A stretch of 5,195 bases of DNA. Origin: Thermoplasmata archaeon. Its GTDB lineage: Archaea; Thermoplasmatota; Thermoplasmata; Thermoplasmatales; Thermoplasmataceae. The translations under genes were made by a program, and so were the position numbers. Each line of letters starts with the position of its first letter. Within the stretch, counting starts at the first letter, position 1. Shown here one piece after another: positions 4,974-5,195 of the stretch. The DNA lies in contig JAKAAE010000116.1 in the NCBI GenBank assembly GCA_021797225.1, positions 1 to 5,195 of the forward strand. The letters are read 5' to 3'. The notes under the pieces were generated by a model. It searched no databases, was not told the origin of the DNA, and worked only from the letters and a program-made list of their open reading frames with translations.

Positions 4974-4991
4974 CTCCCTACCGGGTTTTTT
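4974..4991 (+). terminator. Short GC hairpin and T6 run after the surface-protein gene
   Basis: CCC and GGG flank a short loop directly after the stop codon and are followed by six T residues (4986-4991). The stem is weak; in archaea the T-run alone often suffices for termination. A second small hairpin, TTACAT/ATGTAA (4990-5005), follows. Confidence 0.5.
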
Positions 4992-5035
4992 ACATGATAA
5001 TGTAATTGTTTTACTGTAAATTTATAGTTTATTAC

Positions 5036-5195
5036 CTACATTTTTATATTATTATTAATGAACTTGAGTATCCAGCTTTTTGCAAAGGTCAGGCTGGATG
5101 ACAGTTTCTCAAAGCATTGCTTAATCCTCCTTTTCAGATCATATTCAGAATTTATTGCAGAGATGGATACAGCCCTCTTTACACTTTTCCATATG
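5036..5195 (-). CDS. IS630-type transposase, C-terminal fragment cut by window edge
   Basis: The 52 visible residues run from IWKSVKRAVS to a TAG at 5038-5036. The pattern IWKS-x-KR, then LKRRIKQCFEKLSSSLTFAKSWI and a short basic tail, matches from memory the C-terminus of archaeal IS630-type (Tc1/mariner-like) DDE transposases, where the P-x-E-x-IWKSIKR block follows the last catalytic glutamate. The catalytic residues lie beyond the window edge, so activity cannot be judged. No frameshift or stop interrupts the visible part. The transposase points leftward and is tail-to-tail with the surface-protein gene. The terminal repeat of this element should lie between about 4992 and 5035, but cannot be defined from one end. 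Confidence 0.65.
   Translation of the reverse strand, partial: IWKSVKRAVSISAINSEYDLKRRIKQCFEKLSSSLTFAKSWILKFINNNIKM

Noticed and set aside
1..5195. CRISPR array, tRNA, rRNA or known riboswitch
   Set aside because: No regularly spaced direct repeats, no tRNA T-loop (GTTCGA-type) plus acceptor pairing and no conserved RNA core were found on either strand.

Overview
The window looks like chromosomal DNA from an acidophilic archaeon of the Thermoplasmatales (Ferroplasma/Cuniculiplasma-like). This is an inference from four things. The base composition is AT-rich. TATA-like boxes lie about 20-30 bases before start codons that lack a Shine-Dalgarno site, which suggests leaderless mRNAs. There is a large membrane-anchored surface protein full of N-glycosylation sequons. 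The proteins are of archaeal type: a two-wing-helix regulator, a DsrE-like protein and an archaeal-type IS630 transposase. No species call is possible from the sequence alone.

Layout, left to right. (1) At 1-326 (minus strand) is the 5' part of an IS3-type insertion sequence: a complete OrfA and the first ten codons of OrfB, cut by the window edge. (2) At 313-672 is an AT-rich non-coding stretch with one good hairpin. (3) At 673-891 is a small hydrophobic ORF whose frame continues past a TAG to 948. It may be the C-terminal remnant of an ABC-2-type permease. (4) At 1029-1373 (minus) is a DsrE-like protein. (5) At 1412-1603 is a 192-bp element bounded by 23-bp inverted repeats (21/23 matches), a MITE candidate inserted between two divergent promoters. 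(6) At 1720-2712 is a 330-aa transcriptional regulator with two winged-helix domains. (7) At 2836-3371 is a broken or unrecognised coding region: a 78-codon ORF, an overlapping 50-codon ORF in the -1 frame, then 50 more open codons in that second frame. (8) At 3378-4973 is a 531-aa secreted, C-terminally anchored surface protein with two tandem PEGA/carboxypeptidase-regulatory-like beta domains. A short T-rich terminator follows. (9) At 5036-5195 (minus) is the C-terminal end of an IS630-type transposase, cut by the window edge.

The intact host genes are the dsrE-like gene, the regulator and the surface protein gene. The first two are divergent, so the regulator may control itself and the dsrE-like gene. 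Mobile DNA sits at both edges and inside that divergent promoter region, and two stretches look decayed, so this is a recombination-prone accessory segment. I do not see a defined new multi-gene system. The best leads are the MITE between the divergent promoters, the TAG-interrupted membrane ORF and the unidentified split gene at 2836-3218.
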